From Conchocele bisecta (Eukaryota; Mollusca; Bivalvia; Lucinida; Thyasiridae), in NCBI GenBank assembly GCA_029237695.1, contig CM055279.1:22385919-22449918 (forward strand): DNA of 64,000 nucleotides. The letters are read 5' to 3'. Positions 11,737 to 24,100 of the stretch are shown here, piece after piece (the stretch's first letter is position 1; each line of letters starts with the position of its first letter). The notes under the pieces are model-generated. The model was not told where the DNA came from. It saw only the letters and a list, made by a program, of their open reading frames with translations, and made no database searches. Position numbers and translations under genes: made by a program.

Positions 11737-12073
11737 GGGAGTAACAATTCGTTACCACGACATAACAATTCGTTACCTCAAGTTAACAATTCGTTCCTAC
11801 GAAATAACAAAGCGTTCCCACGATATAACAATTCGTTCCCACGAATTAACAATTCGTTCCCTCAATTTAACAATTCCTTCCAACTAAATAAATAACAATT
11901 CGTTCCCACGAAATAACAATCGTGGGAACATAATTTTTATATCGTGGGAACGAATTGTTAATTCGAGGGAATGAATTGTTAGTTCGTGGGAACGAATTGT
12001 TAATTCGTGGTAACGAATTATTATATAGTGGGAACGAATTGTTAATAAAATAATGTCCTCTCGGGGTCCCGTA
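11737..12073. mobile_element. Family A foldback element, copy 4, inserted in family C end
   Basis: The family C sequence 'tactttgagggagtaa' runs straight into 'caattcgttaccacg' units. The right end is 'ctctcggggtcccgta'. Arms invert near 11925. Confidence 0.87.
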
Positions 12074-12181
12074 CTCACCAACCTGCCACACGCATGCCAA
12101 AGGGACAGTGAATGTATCGGTGACGGTTAACAATATCACATGTGTCGTGAGATAATGAGTTTCAAAGTAGAAGCCCATATA

Positions 12182-12645
12182 TACGGAAGCCCATTGGGGC
12201 CACTTCACTTTTTTTTTATTTCCATTTATTAAAGATGTTTTCTTGAATTTTCAAGATACTTTCTTGAATTTTCGAGATCTTTTATTGAATTTTCAAGTTC
12301 TTTTCTCGAATTTTCAAAATCTTTTCTTGAATTTTCAAGATCGTTTCTAATAAAGGATGTTTCAAGATATTTTCTTCAATTTTCAAGTTCTTTCCTTGAA
12401 TTTTCGAGATCTTTTCTTGAATTTTCAAGATGTTTTCTTGAATTTTCAAGTTCTTTTCTGGAATGTTCATGTTCTTTTCTTGTCTTTAATTTTCAAGTTC
12501 TTTTCTGGAATTTTCAAGATCTTTTCTTGAAAATTCAAGAAAAGATCTTGAAAATTCAAGAAAACATCCCACTTGAAAATTCAAGAAAACATCTTGAATA
12601 AATGGAAATTAAAAAAAAGTGAAGTGGCCCTAATGGGCTTCCGTA
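12182..12645. mobile_element. Second foldback family: 21-bp 'tcttgaattttcaagat' array
   Basis: Terminal 'tacggaagcccattggggcc' and 'ggccctaatgggcttccgta', followed inward by 'acttcactttttttt'. The left arm has about 14 units, the right arm about 3. TA at both ends. The termini resemble family A ends although the internal unit is unrelated. Confidence 0.9.
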
Positions 12646-12967
12646 CATATATACATGTAGATACATACGGCATTTTCATTGTATGTGTATGAACGTTTAC
12701 ATTTCGAAGTTATGAGATATGAATAATTTACATCAGTAACTCCCGTTGATTGTATTTATTCAGACAACGTATATCTGCACGTTGAACAAAACTGACAACA
12801 CTACATGCATTATAAAACAATCGTGAGTTGTAATTTTATCTTTAACTGTGGTCGATTTCTAAAACACTTTAATTGTTCGAAACACAATGAGAATGTGTAC
12901 CTGATCGCACTGCACTGGTATGGGACATGGCTTGGCTTTATCCAAAAATCAATGAATGACACAAAAC

Positions 12968-13331
12968 TACGGAGCCCCGCAGGGGACATGGATTTTCTTT
13001 TATTAATTCGTTCCCACGAAATAACAATTCGTTCCCGCTATTTAACAATTCGTTCCCTCGAATTAACAATTCGTTCCCACGAAATGACAGTTCGTTCCAT
13101 CAATTTAACAATTCGTTCCCACGAATTATAAATTCGTTCCCACGATGTAACACGGTGGGAACGAATTGTTATTTCGTTGGAACGAATTGTTAAATTGAGG
13201 GAACGAACGAATTGTTAAATTGAGGGAACGAATTGTTTGAGAGAACGAATTGTTAAATTGAGGGAACGAATTATTATTTCGTGGGATCGAATTAATAAAA
13301 AAGAATTCTACGTCCCCTGCGGGGCTCCGTA
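12968..13331. mobile_element. Family A foldback element, copy 5
   Basis: Complete copy: 'tacggagccccgcaggggac' to 'tcccctgcggggctccgta', flanked by TA. Arms invert at about 13155. Confidence 0.95.
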
Positions 13332-13414
13332 TTATCCTGATCATTCTGGATACCCTAATACTGGAAGGAGTAACTTACCATAGCAGCAAAGGTTCCTAAA
13401 TTGTTGCCTGACGA

Positions 13415-13475
13415 ACAGCGTAGCATCAGATCTGTCTGCGCGATCGCGCAGGCAGATCTGGTGCTACACTGTTTG
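13415..13475. repeat. Short palindrome
   Basis: 'cagcgtagcatcagatctg' against 'cagatctggtgctacactg' around 'gcgcgatcgcgc'. Confidence 0.75.
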
Positions 13476-13705
13476 CAAATACAGTGGAATGAGCCCCTAT
13501 AAACCGGACACCCGGGAAAATATATATGTTTAACTTATATGTGTTTCGCTGTTATGTATCTCTGATTACAAGGACGTTTCATGATTGAAAAACACTAGAA
13601 CGTGTCATGACGTGTTCATTTGTCTGATTTACAGTGGAACATCTTCAAAACCTGACACCTTGGGGACCTCCCAGTGTGACTGGTTTGGAGAGGTTTCACT
13701 GTATG

Positions 13706-14206
13706 TTAAACGTACATGCCCACTCAGTAGGCACAACCTGTTATTTATACCAGAGACATCATCTGAGGCAACCTGGCAAAATAAGCATTAATTCACCATT
13801 TCCCCACGTATTGATTGATATTATTATACATTTTATATCAGACGTAAATTTCCACACTGATATCATGGACGATAACCGTGTTTCCTTAAAATGTTAACGG
13901 ACATTACTATTTATTCTCTGTATTTATTTTTTTATGTGCAATAATCATACTTTATAATCTGTCGAAAATACTATTTTTTTAGGTGACGCATTTAATTTGT
14001 ATAAATAATTCAGACATATCATGCTTCATTTGCATATGATACCACCACGCGTCACTATCAGTAAAATAAATATTACTAAATGATTATATCTGTATAATGG
14101 GCACTCATAATTTTTAGAACTGGTGGAATAGTGACACAATTATACACTTATTTAATTCCTATAAGAACATTTTGTGCCTACTGAGTGGGTGTGTACCTTT
14201 AATGTT
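13706..14206. mobile_element. Family X element (~500 bp), copy 1
   Basis: Terminal inverted repeats 'acatgcccactcagtaggca' and 'gcctactgagtgggtgtgta', with 'ttaaac' and 'ctttaa' at the edges, suggesting TTAA sites. Interior AT-rich, no transposase frame. Other copies at 51617-52053 and 56033-56975. Confidence 0.82.
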
Positions 14207-14339
14207 TATTTTGCCGACCACCGACATGGGTATTAATATTTCGGGCGTTGGGTTTGTCTGTGATTGCGTCAATATATGTAGTGTTACCCGATATGGAAAT
14301 GGAAACCTGGATCAACTATAAGTAATGTGTAATGTTACA

Positions 14340-14780
14340 CACATATCTTGGAGAATACAAGCCAGGCGCGGATCGTGTTAGGGGGGACGTAACTATTTTG
14401 CATAGCTCGTTCGATAATATAGTCAAGTATTGCAAAATAGTCGACCGAGCTGAGCTCGGGATAGCGCTAGGGGGGTCCGGGGGCATTCCCCCCGGATAAT
14501 TTTGGAAATGTACATCGCATTTCCTGCGTTCTGTCGCATTTTGGAGCAAAAATATTGACACTGTCACAGTTTTTTTTATTGAACATGATTTTTGATTGAA
14601 AACGTTTACATTTTGAAACAATAAGAAAACGACCTAAAAATGCATGGAATACATGGCACTTGGCATGAAACGTGCCTTGTAACTTGTAAAAAATCTTTAC
14701 TCGGCGAATTTTAGGGGGGGGTTGCGGGCCGGCCCCCCCCCCTGAATCCGCCCATGCAAGCATAGGTGTATTTATATACA
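14340..14780. repeat. G-rich-ended dispersed repeat
   Basis: Segments 'gggggcattccccccggata' and 'gccggcccccccccctgaatc' bracket an AT-rich interior. Two long overlapping minus-strand frames are present but show no recognisable domain. I treat it as a repeat. Confidence 0.45.
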
Positions 14781-15009
14781 TGTGTACACTACATTATGTG
14801 GCGACTCCCGTGATTGACTAGTCGGACTAATAATGCAGTGTGTCAGAATGTGTGCTTCTCAGTGATGAAACATTGGAATATAATAATGTCGTGATCTTCT
14901 AGAAAATGTATTGTAAAGCTAATTTGTATATTGTCTCACCCACGATAGTAGAAAATGAGACATAGCCGTCACAATTCCGGCGTCGTCGTTGTCGGTTTCG
15001 TCGACAAGT

Positions 15010-16010
15010 TTACGTAAATTATGGACGTAGCCAAATTTCCCATATCCCTTGTTCCGTTAGTCGGATCATTACCAACTTTCACCAATAGCTGCCTCCCATT
15101 GATAGCCATCCATCTAATTGGTAACTCTGGTGACATTGACCTTCACTTTGGTGACCTTAACCTTTGTGGGTCGTAAATTTTTGACGTAGACAAATTTTCC
15201 ATATTTCTTGATCCGTTAGTCTGATCATTACACTATTTCATTAATATCTTTCTCACATTGATGGCTATCCACCCACTGTCATTCGGGTGATCTGGACCTT
15301 CACGTTGGTGACCTTAACCTTTGTGGGACGTAAATATTGGACGTAGCGAAATATCCCATACATGTGTCTCTTGATCCGTTAGTCGGATAATTACTAAATA
15401 GCTTTCTCACAGTGATGATCTACCCACTGTCATGTTGGTGACCTTAACCTTTGTGTCATGTCAATAATTTTGGACGTTCATCCAAACGTGAATATCTCCA
15501 AACTTCACCAATAGCTTATTCACATTGTTGGATATATACCAATCTAATTCGTCTGACCTTCACTTTGTTGACCTATTTTTGGCATACGTCCAAATGTTGA
15601 ATATCTCCTGATCCTATAGGCATATCATTACCAAATTTCATAAATCGCTTCATCGCATTAATAGCTATCCAAATTAGTGTCATTCTGGTAACCTTGACCG
15701 TCACCTTGGTGACCCTTCAGTTTTGTGTCAATAAGTTTTCATGTAGGTCGAAATGTTAAATATCTTTTGATTATTTAGTTGGATCATTATCAAACTTCAC
15801 TTGATAACTTCCTTGCTGACTGTGTTACCTATCCACCAGTGTCATTTGTTCGACATTGACCTTGGTGACCGTGCCATTTGTATTAATACTTTTCGACTGC
15901 CTCATATCGTGACCTTGACCTTGGTGACCGTGCCATTTGCATCAATACTTTTCGACTGCCTCATATCGTGACCTTCACCTTGGTGACATTGACCTTCATG
16001 GCGATCGCCT
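15010..16010 (+). repeat. Degenerate ~150-bp satellite L
   Basis: About six or seven units with 'ggacgtagcgaaat', 'gatccgttagtcggat', 'cattaccaa', 'cacattgatggctatccac' and 'gtgaccttaacctttgtg'. Confidence 0.85.
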
Positions 16011-16052
16011 CGTTTAGTGGGCTAGACATTCACCGACGATATCCTTGTATAT

Positions 16053-16345
16053 ATATTATAGGAATGAATGGCCTTTTTGTGGAATTTATCGGGGTATAAA
16101 CTTGGAAAAGTCGCGGGAATACTGGACGGAGGCCGGAAATTCCTTATAATTCCAGCATTTGAAATAAATTCATCAAGAAAATGTGTTTATTTTCCGTTTT
16201 CTTAAGAATTATTTTAACTGCGCCTCACGGTTACAGAAAGTAGTTCGGCGTGGGAGTTTACTGGGATATAAATTTTGGACAGAGACTTGCTACGGACCAA
16301 TCAAATGTTAGGGAATTGTGTAAATATTTTTGTGCTGGAATTATA
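16053..16345. mobile_element. Family F element, copy 1
   Basis: 'gaatgaatggcctttttgtg', 'aacttggaaaagtcgcggga' and 'gtttactgggatataaattt' are shared with 58766-59110, and partly with 33640-33870. Confidence 0.8.
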
Positions 16346-16575
16346 TATACGTACATACGTGTATTAAGGGTTGTTATGCGATACAGTTATGTCAGCGTCC
16401 GATGTTTGTTACTATTTTTAGGTATCGCCATTTTATTCATCTATTTTTAGAAGCAACTTAGCTATGGCTGTTGGTCGCCATTTTTGCGGACATGTTTATT
16501 CGCCAGAACTCGTGTACTTATTATGTGGTATAAACGGAATTTTATCAACGGCTATAAATTCATATTTCATAATAC

Positions 16576-16723
16576 CTGTTATTTCGTGGAAACGAATTGT
16601 TAAATTGAGGGAACGAATTGTGAATTCGTGGGAACGAATTGTTAAATTGAGGGAACGAATTGCTATTTCGTGGGAACGAATTAATAAAAAAAGAAAATTC
16701 TACGTCCCGTGCGGGGCTCCGTA
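16576..16723. mobile_element. Family A foldback element, right half only
   Basis: Five units in the right-arm orientation and end 'tacgtcccgtgcggggctcc'. No left arm. Confidence 0.88.
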
Positions 16724-17421
16724 CATCCAGCAATAAACACAGTGACTGCAGGCACACAGGAATCGTGAATAGACACAATGCTAGTCGATCAACACGGCGA
16801 TAAGCAGCAGTCCAACCAATGAGGCAACCGCTGTCATACTTCCCGATCCTCCGTTGCCAGCTATCGCTCCTATTGAAATCTTACACTTGGAATTACATAA
16901 ACGAGACACGACATGTGATGTTGTACCTTCGGTCATCTGCGAATCATTAAATACGTTTACAAAAACAAATTCATAAATAAAGTCAAAAGTTTACAAAATT
17001 GTCAGCGTAATTCCGCATGTACTCTGAAATTTTGTCAACTTTTTACGTCATTTACGGAAAATATTGTAAAGTTTGTAAAGGTATTTCATGAGAAGTCCGA
17101 AGGTACAAAATCACATGGCGTGTCTCAAACATGATACGTTAGTTCAAGGGCATTGTTGGTAATCCTGTGATACGTGCAAGTATACATTTTGAAACCGTTA
17201 CTGTACTTCACGAATATTTAATTTATGTCTGGACTTCATGGAAATAAAAGATAAAACCCGTGCATATCATGATTATATTCAATAACAGGTTAAACGTCCT
17301 CGAACGTCACTACTAGGTGTATATGTGGAATGTGGATAAAACATGGAAACTGAAATAAGACGTAAGCACACCAACAATTGTACCGTGATAAAGTTATCTT
17401 TATTTCATTTTAATGTAAGTT
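16724..17421. other. Interval without identifiable feature
   Basis: AT-rich sequence with no repeat family or coding exon that I can recognise. The stretch around 17095-17140 ('tacaaaatcacatggcgtgtctca') recurs near 22280 and 25558. Confidence 0.4.
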
Positions 17422-17828
17422 TACGGAGCCCCGCAGTGGACGTAGAATATTTTTTTATTAACGAAATAACAATTCGTTCCCTCAATTTAACAATTTGTAC
17501 CCTCGAATTAACAATTCGTTCCCTCAATTTAATAATTCGTTCCCACGAAATAACAATTCGTTCCCACGGGAACGAATTGTTAATTCGTGGGAATGAATTG
17601 TTATATCGCGGGAACGAATTGTTAATTCGTTGGAACGAATTGTTACATTGAGGGAACGAATTGTCATTTCGTTGGAACGAATTGTTTATTCAAGGGAACG
17701 AATTGTGACATCGTAGGAACGAATCGTTAATTCGAGGGAACGAATTGTTCCATCGTGTGAACGAATTGTTATTTCGTGGGAACGAATTAATGAAAAAAAA
17801 AATGCCATGTCTCCGGCGGGGCTCAGTA
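17422..17828. mobile_element. Family A foldback element, copy 7
   Basis: 'tacggagccccgcagtggac' to 'tctccggcggggctcagta'. Five left and about ten right units. Ends only about 230 bp before the candidate first exon of the KY-like gene. Confidence 0.93.
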
Positions 17829-18059
17829 CAAATTAGAGAAAAATCTCAATAGAGTAAATTAACTTTTGACGCTACAGTACAGCGTTTGTCAAAACACGTA
17901 CATACTGTAGAGCCACATGGATATTGGAACACAAATAGTTGAACAGGATTACACGAATTTCAAACTACGATGGGAATAGAATGATTCCGAATGGTAACAT
18001 GTGAACGAATGTGAGACGTGTAGCGGAATAACCGTCTAGTATAGAGTGGTGGCGGAATA

Positions 18060-18104
18060 ATGGGCAGCAATCCATCCAAGCGGGCAGTCGGGCCCATCAC
18101 GGGG
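18060..18104 (+). CDS. Probable first coding exon, N-myristoylation-type start
   Basis: ATG at 18060 has A at -3 and G at +4, a strong start context. It encodes 15 residues beginning MGSNPSKR, which fits the N-myristoyltransferase pattern (Gly2, small residue at 6, Lys at 7). The donor GGG|GTGAGT leaves phase 0, matching the phase-0 acceptor of the next exon at 19673, only 1.6 kb away. The exon is too short to prove by sequence alone. A second candidate start exon with the same phase lies at 5119-5178. If 18060 is correct, the protein would be lipid-anchored to membranes. Confidence 0.5.
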
Positions 18105-21100
18105 GTGAGTAGAGGCAGCCAGCCATGCCTATTTCGTCATGGAGCATTTTACGCCGGCGCAAAATGCTGCACACCGCGCCGCCACGCGTACATTTTACGC
18201 CTGCGCGGTGTGCAGCAGCGGTGTATATACGCACCGGTGCTGCACACCGCGCCGGCGTAAAATGTTTCATGTCGAATTAGGCGCCCGATTCCTGACGAAT
18301 TCCAATTCAGCTACGTATTGAAGGTACTCCATAAACACACGTTTGTCTAGTAACCTGCACGACAAATTTGCACCCGTTACTAGACGAAAATGCGTTTATG
18401 CGACAGCTCTAAGTAGTGCGGAGTGGAATCTTGTCAGGAAACCGATGCATTTTTCGACGTGAAACATTTTACGCCAGCGCGGAGTACAGCCCCCGTGATA
18501 TACAGAGTATATTGCACAACTGGGACTTATAATATGATACTTATTAAACAGGTTTACTGATTTCTTAAGAAATTATCATGTTCTTTGTTTCTTAGGAAAC
18601 AGTCAACGAAATTAATAAACATCGTATGACGTCAACACACATTTTAGATTGTATGTAGCAGGCCCGTACGCAAGGGGGGGAGGGGGGGGGGGGTGCGACG
18701 GGTGCGTACGCACCCCCCTAAATTCGCGGAGGTCCGCTATTTTTCAAACAGTAATCTCAACAAATCTTGAAATGCATTAATACACAGGTAATTTGCATGA
18801 AAATGCCACCGTTGAAATCCGAATTTAAATGACATAAAATGCAGGAGAGTGCATTTCAGGAGGCCATCTAGGTTTAAACAATTTAAGGGGGGTGCGTCAG
18901 GGGCGAGCCCCATGTAGTGGCGCGAGTACGCTAGAGGGGGAGGGGGTACGAGCCCCATGTAGTGGCGCGAGTACGCTAGGGGGGTGGGTACCCCCCTAGC
19001 GTACTCGCGCCACTACATGGGGCTCGCCCCTGACGCACCCCCAATAGAAAATCCTGCGTACGGGCCTGTGTAGTAAGCACAGCATCATATTTGAAGCTGT
19101 ACCGATCACATAAAGCATTCCTGTAGCCGATTTCATCAAAACTGCAAAGTATACCTTTCTAGCCAAGTATACTTTGAGGGAGTAATCATTGATTTTTCCG
19201 AAATGCATTATTTCATACAGAACTAATGATTGCATATATTTGATGATTAAAAGTATGCAGAATTATTATACTGAATTTATTACATTATCACAGCCAAAAT
19301 GGCTGTGATAATGTAATAAATTCAGTATAATAAGCATTAATAAATTTATCCTAAAATTTAAAATTTCTACCTCAAAGTATACTTTGCTAGGAAAGTATAC
19401 TTTGCAATGTTGGTGAAATAGACACCTGTAACTGTGCTAAGTCGTTTGCATAATAAATCATGTATTATCATGGTATTAATACACTGTGTTATTGCCCTAT
19501 CATGTATACAATACATGTTTTAATATACATGTACTGTAAACCTCTCTCTATCGGACACCTAGCAAACCATACAGTGAATCTAAATCAACACACAATGAAG
19601 AGAGTGCGATGACTTCCCAGGTGGCCAACGACGTAAGACGCTTTACGTGTAGATAAATTCTCGTCATTGCAGCAATATCTGCCCGGTCGACTACTGGCCA
19701 CGTACGAGCTGTTGCCGCAGTTCCAGTACTCGGACAAACTGGAGGTGTACGTGGACGACCTGGAGTGCCTTGACACGGCCCTCCCACCCCCGGGCCCGCC
19801 CGCCTCCACAAAGGCGCAGGTGTTTACCCTGTCTCAGTATGCGGACGTGGACGCCAGGGCCGTCAATGTAAGTATTATACTTCTGTAGCCGATTTCACCA
19901 AAATTGCTAACCATACTTATCTAGCTAAGTATACTTTCATGGAGTAATCATTATTTTTTCCCGAAATGCATTATTTCCAAAATGGCTGTGGTAATGTAAT
20001 AAATACATTATAATAAAAATTAATTAATTTATCCTTCAATGGAAAATTTCTCCCTCAAATGTACTTAGCCAGATAAGTATACTTTCCAATTTTAGTGAAA
20101 TATGGTTCACCGTCTGTGGCTGAACATGATACAGCACCTTTTAATTGGGGACGGGCTAAAGCTACCGATATTAGATTTAAGTCCCGACATTAGAGAGACA
20201 AACACAATATACACAGGCGGTTATACAGCCGACATACATATTCTGTGAGTGGGAATATTATATATCCACAAATCATTCAGTCATAGCATTGGGAAACGAT
20301 GTTCTCGCCTTCCGGGAATGAGGCGGAAATGTCGAATGAATATGTCTAAGTTTTAGGAAGCTGTCTGTCGACCACCTCACACTCGCCGGGCTGGGAAGAC
20401 AGTTGCACGTACGCAACGCCTACACAATGGTTATGGTGCGGACAACCACTCCTTATACGTATCCATCGTCAGCGTAAGACCTGCTATGTTTCGCGTGGGC
20501 TGGTGTAGGCGTGCAACTGAAGTAGCATACGTTATAACTTTATCCCGTCAAAACAGTGCGTATGTGCCGTGAAACACGGTGCCGTGAAACATTTTTGATA
20601 TCCAGTCAATACTATTTTTGCATTTTAAAGCCATTTTTAGGTGTTGACGGGATAAATAGTATAGTAGGTTAGTGCCGTGAATGGGAACAAATATCTGGCG
20701 CGGCACGGAAACGGGATGTGCTCGGCTCTTGCCAGATATTTCTTCCCATTCACGGCACTAACCTACTATTCTCTATCTATTTTCCTTATTTCTGAACCAA
20801 AGTATATGTTGTGACCACTCATTTGAACCGTCTCGGCGAGACGGTTCAAATGAGTGGTCACAACATATACTTCTGATGAGAAATAAAGAAATTCTTGAGC
20901 CTTGCCGGATATGTTTTCCCATTCACGGCACTAACCTACTAATCTCTATATCCTTACGTCCGGCAAATATCGGGGCGACGAGACAGCTTCTCCAACCAGA
21001 TATTGTGTGTGGGGGTGGCAAGCCAATTTGTACTCAAGGTCACGGAAATAATATTGACGAGTTATAAAAACGTCATTTGGAGGAAATATAGAAGTAATGT

Positions 21101-24100
21101 AGATATTGGCCAGGGGAGAAATATTGTGTAAAATGGATACAACAGCGAAACCTCTCTAAACCGGAAAACAAGAAACATCTTTTTATTGTATGTGATCATA
21201 ATTTTGATGGGTTTCTTGGTCATTTATCTCAGGTGATAATGCATGTTCGCGATCGTATAGCACATAACTATATATATGGCTCGGAATAATCAAATGTCTG
21301 ATTTACCATGAAACCTCGCTAAACTGGTCACACCGAACATCATTCAACCGTTATTGGCAAATAGACAATTTCACGATGCTCACACCGTTTGGATAGTTCC
21401 TGTCAGGACATGTCTGTCTATCAAATTGCACTATAATCTTCATTTTAAATTCAGACGCCCGCCAAGTATCACACTGGAAGCCTGAAGGACCTTGTTGATC
21501 ATCTCGTCTCCGGATATGACGACACGTTGAGCAAAATCCGGGCTATTTATAGATGGATCACATGTCAGCCACTAGACATGCTGAATTTCCGGAAGGAACC
21601 GCCACAAAGCTGCGCGGTATTCCAACTATGGCGGATCAAGACGAAGAAGGGGAACTATGCCCAACTGGTTAGCCTCCTCTGTCGGTAAGTCTATACCCAG
21701 GCGACGAGCCATGTGATGGTGTATGGACCCCCGCAGGGGACGTAGAATTTTTGTTTTATTATTAATTCGTTCCCACGAAATAACAATACGTTCCCTCAAT
21801 TTAACAATTAGTTCCCACGAATTAACAATTCGTTCCCTCAATTTAGCAATTCGTTCCAAAGAAATAACAATTCGTTCCTACGGGAACGAATTGTTATATC
21901 GTGGGAACGAATTGTTATATCGTGGGAACCAATTGTTAATTCGAGGGAACGAATTATTAAATTGAGGGAACGAATTGTTATATCGTGCGAACGAATTGTT
22001 AATTCGAGGGAACGAAATGCTAAATTGAGGGAACGAATTGTTATTTCGTGGGAACGAATTAATAAAAGAAATCCATGTCCCCTGCGGGGCTCCGTAATGG
22101 TGTGCCTAAGAAGATGTGCGATGGTTCATGAACATTGACAGAAACTGTGATGACTTCTGTGACGTACGTCGAACTTTGGGAATTATATTCCACATTTGCT
22201 AGGAAAATTTCGAAGTCATTTGCGGAAAATATCGACAAGTTTGTAAATATTTTTCATGAAAAAGTATACATCTTCTAAAGTACAAAACCACGGAGCTTGT
22301 CTCAATGATCTTGGACGCTACACTGCACTGTTTGTTTTTCTTTAATATTTTCTGAATAAAAATAATAGTTTTATACCGACTGATTGGTCCACATCTCGAT
22401 ACCTGGGGCACAGGAGAGGAGACGAAACTATATATGATCGGTCACATGACTGTACATAAGCAACCAATATGCGACATTCCTTCAAATACTCCTGGGACCC
22501 GTGTTACTAAACTTCGTACGACTAAAATGTTCGTAAGTGCAAATTTAGGATCGTCTGGAAATTTCAATTGACGGATTTACATTTATTGAGCATAGGCTGC
22601 ATATGCAGCCTATGCTCAATAAATGTAAATCCAATAATTGTTAACAAAAAAACTTTGTTAATGTGAAATGTACAGACTATCATAAGTTTGCACTTACGAA
22701 CATTTTAGTCGTACGAAGTTTAGTGAAACGGCCCCCCTGAGCTGGAACGCTTGTATTGTGTATCTAGCAATACCGAAGAGAACCGAAGCAATCCAAATCC
22801 CCGTACATAATTAAGTTCACCCAATGGCTGTCCACTGGGAAAACGCTGCGCTCTATGGGGCGCCGTTTTTTACTTTAATAGCACATTTCTGATACCACCC
22901 ATTCGAATGGCGCCGTTTTGGACTTTAATAGCACTTTGTGATATCGCCCATTCATGGGAGATATTACAAAGTGCTATTACAGTTCACAACAATATTTAAG
23001 TCCGAGAGATGAGTATTACCTATTACAGGACACCATTTTCTTGGTCGTACTCGCCATTTAGAACATTTTAGTCGTACGAAGTTTAGTGAAACTGCTACAT
23101 GGAACATACATGGTATATATACATGTATTATAATTCTTACATTTAACGGATCAGTTTAGTATCGGATTTAGGTGGTCGGATATGGATAATCCATCAGTAG
23201 ATTACGCAGCAATAAAAATAGTTGACGTTACCGTACATGCGTCTCTAATGCGCCATTACAACACGTACATGTATCCGCAACCACAGGCATTGGGCGTGTT
23301 TCGGATTTCATCGGTATAACTCTATATATACGAACAAGGCTTCTAACTTTGGTCGGACACGACCTCGTATCATAATACATTCCGCGATTTTATTAACGCT
23401 AATGTGAATATTTTGACTGAAATTGTACATGTTCATTTGAGAATTATTGTTATCTTGCTAAAATAACATATTTAAACATCTAGAACATATTTATGCAAAT
23501 AATATCGAATTACAGCTCCTTTTCCTAGGTCGCACACAACCTCGTATCATACCAAATGAAATAATGTGTTTACGGCTCTAACGTCAATATTGTAGTGGCA
23601 AGTTCATATGATCATTTGAGAATTATCGACATCTTGCATAAACACATATAATGCGTAGAAAATTACAATTTTAAACATGTTATTTTGTTATGATACTAGG
23701 TCGTGTCGGACCACAGTTAGAAGTCTTTCTGAAACGAAAATTGCCAATACGAAGCAACCTGTCCTAGTTTGTTTTCTTATTGTTAACACTGGCCGTGGTA
23801 TGATCTGCGGGCCGTTTCAGTAAATTTCGTACGATTAAAATGTTCGTAAGTGCAAATTTAGGATCGCCTGGAAATTTCAATTGATGGGTTTACATTTATT
23901 GAGCAATAAATGTAAATCCAATAGTTGTTTTCAAGAAAATATTGTTAATGTGAAATTTTGCACTTACGAACATTTTAGTCGTACGAAGTTTAGTGAAACG
24001 GACCCCTGATTATTACGGAGCCCCGTAGGGGACATGGATTTTTTTATTAATACGTTCCCACGAAAACGAATTGTTATTTCGTGGAAACGAATTAATAAAA

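Noticed and set aside
14316..14781. Two overlapping minus-strand frames of about 100 residues
   Set aside because: Low-complexity G-rich repeat ends, no recognisable domain, frames overlap each other.
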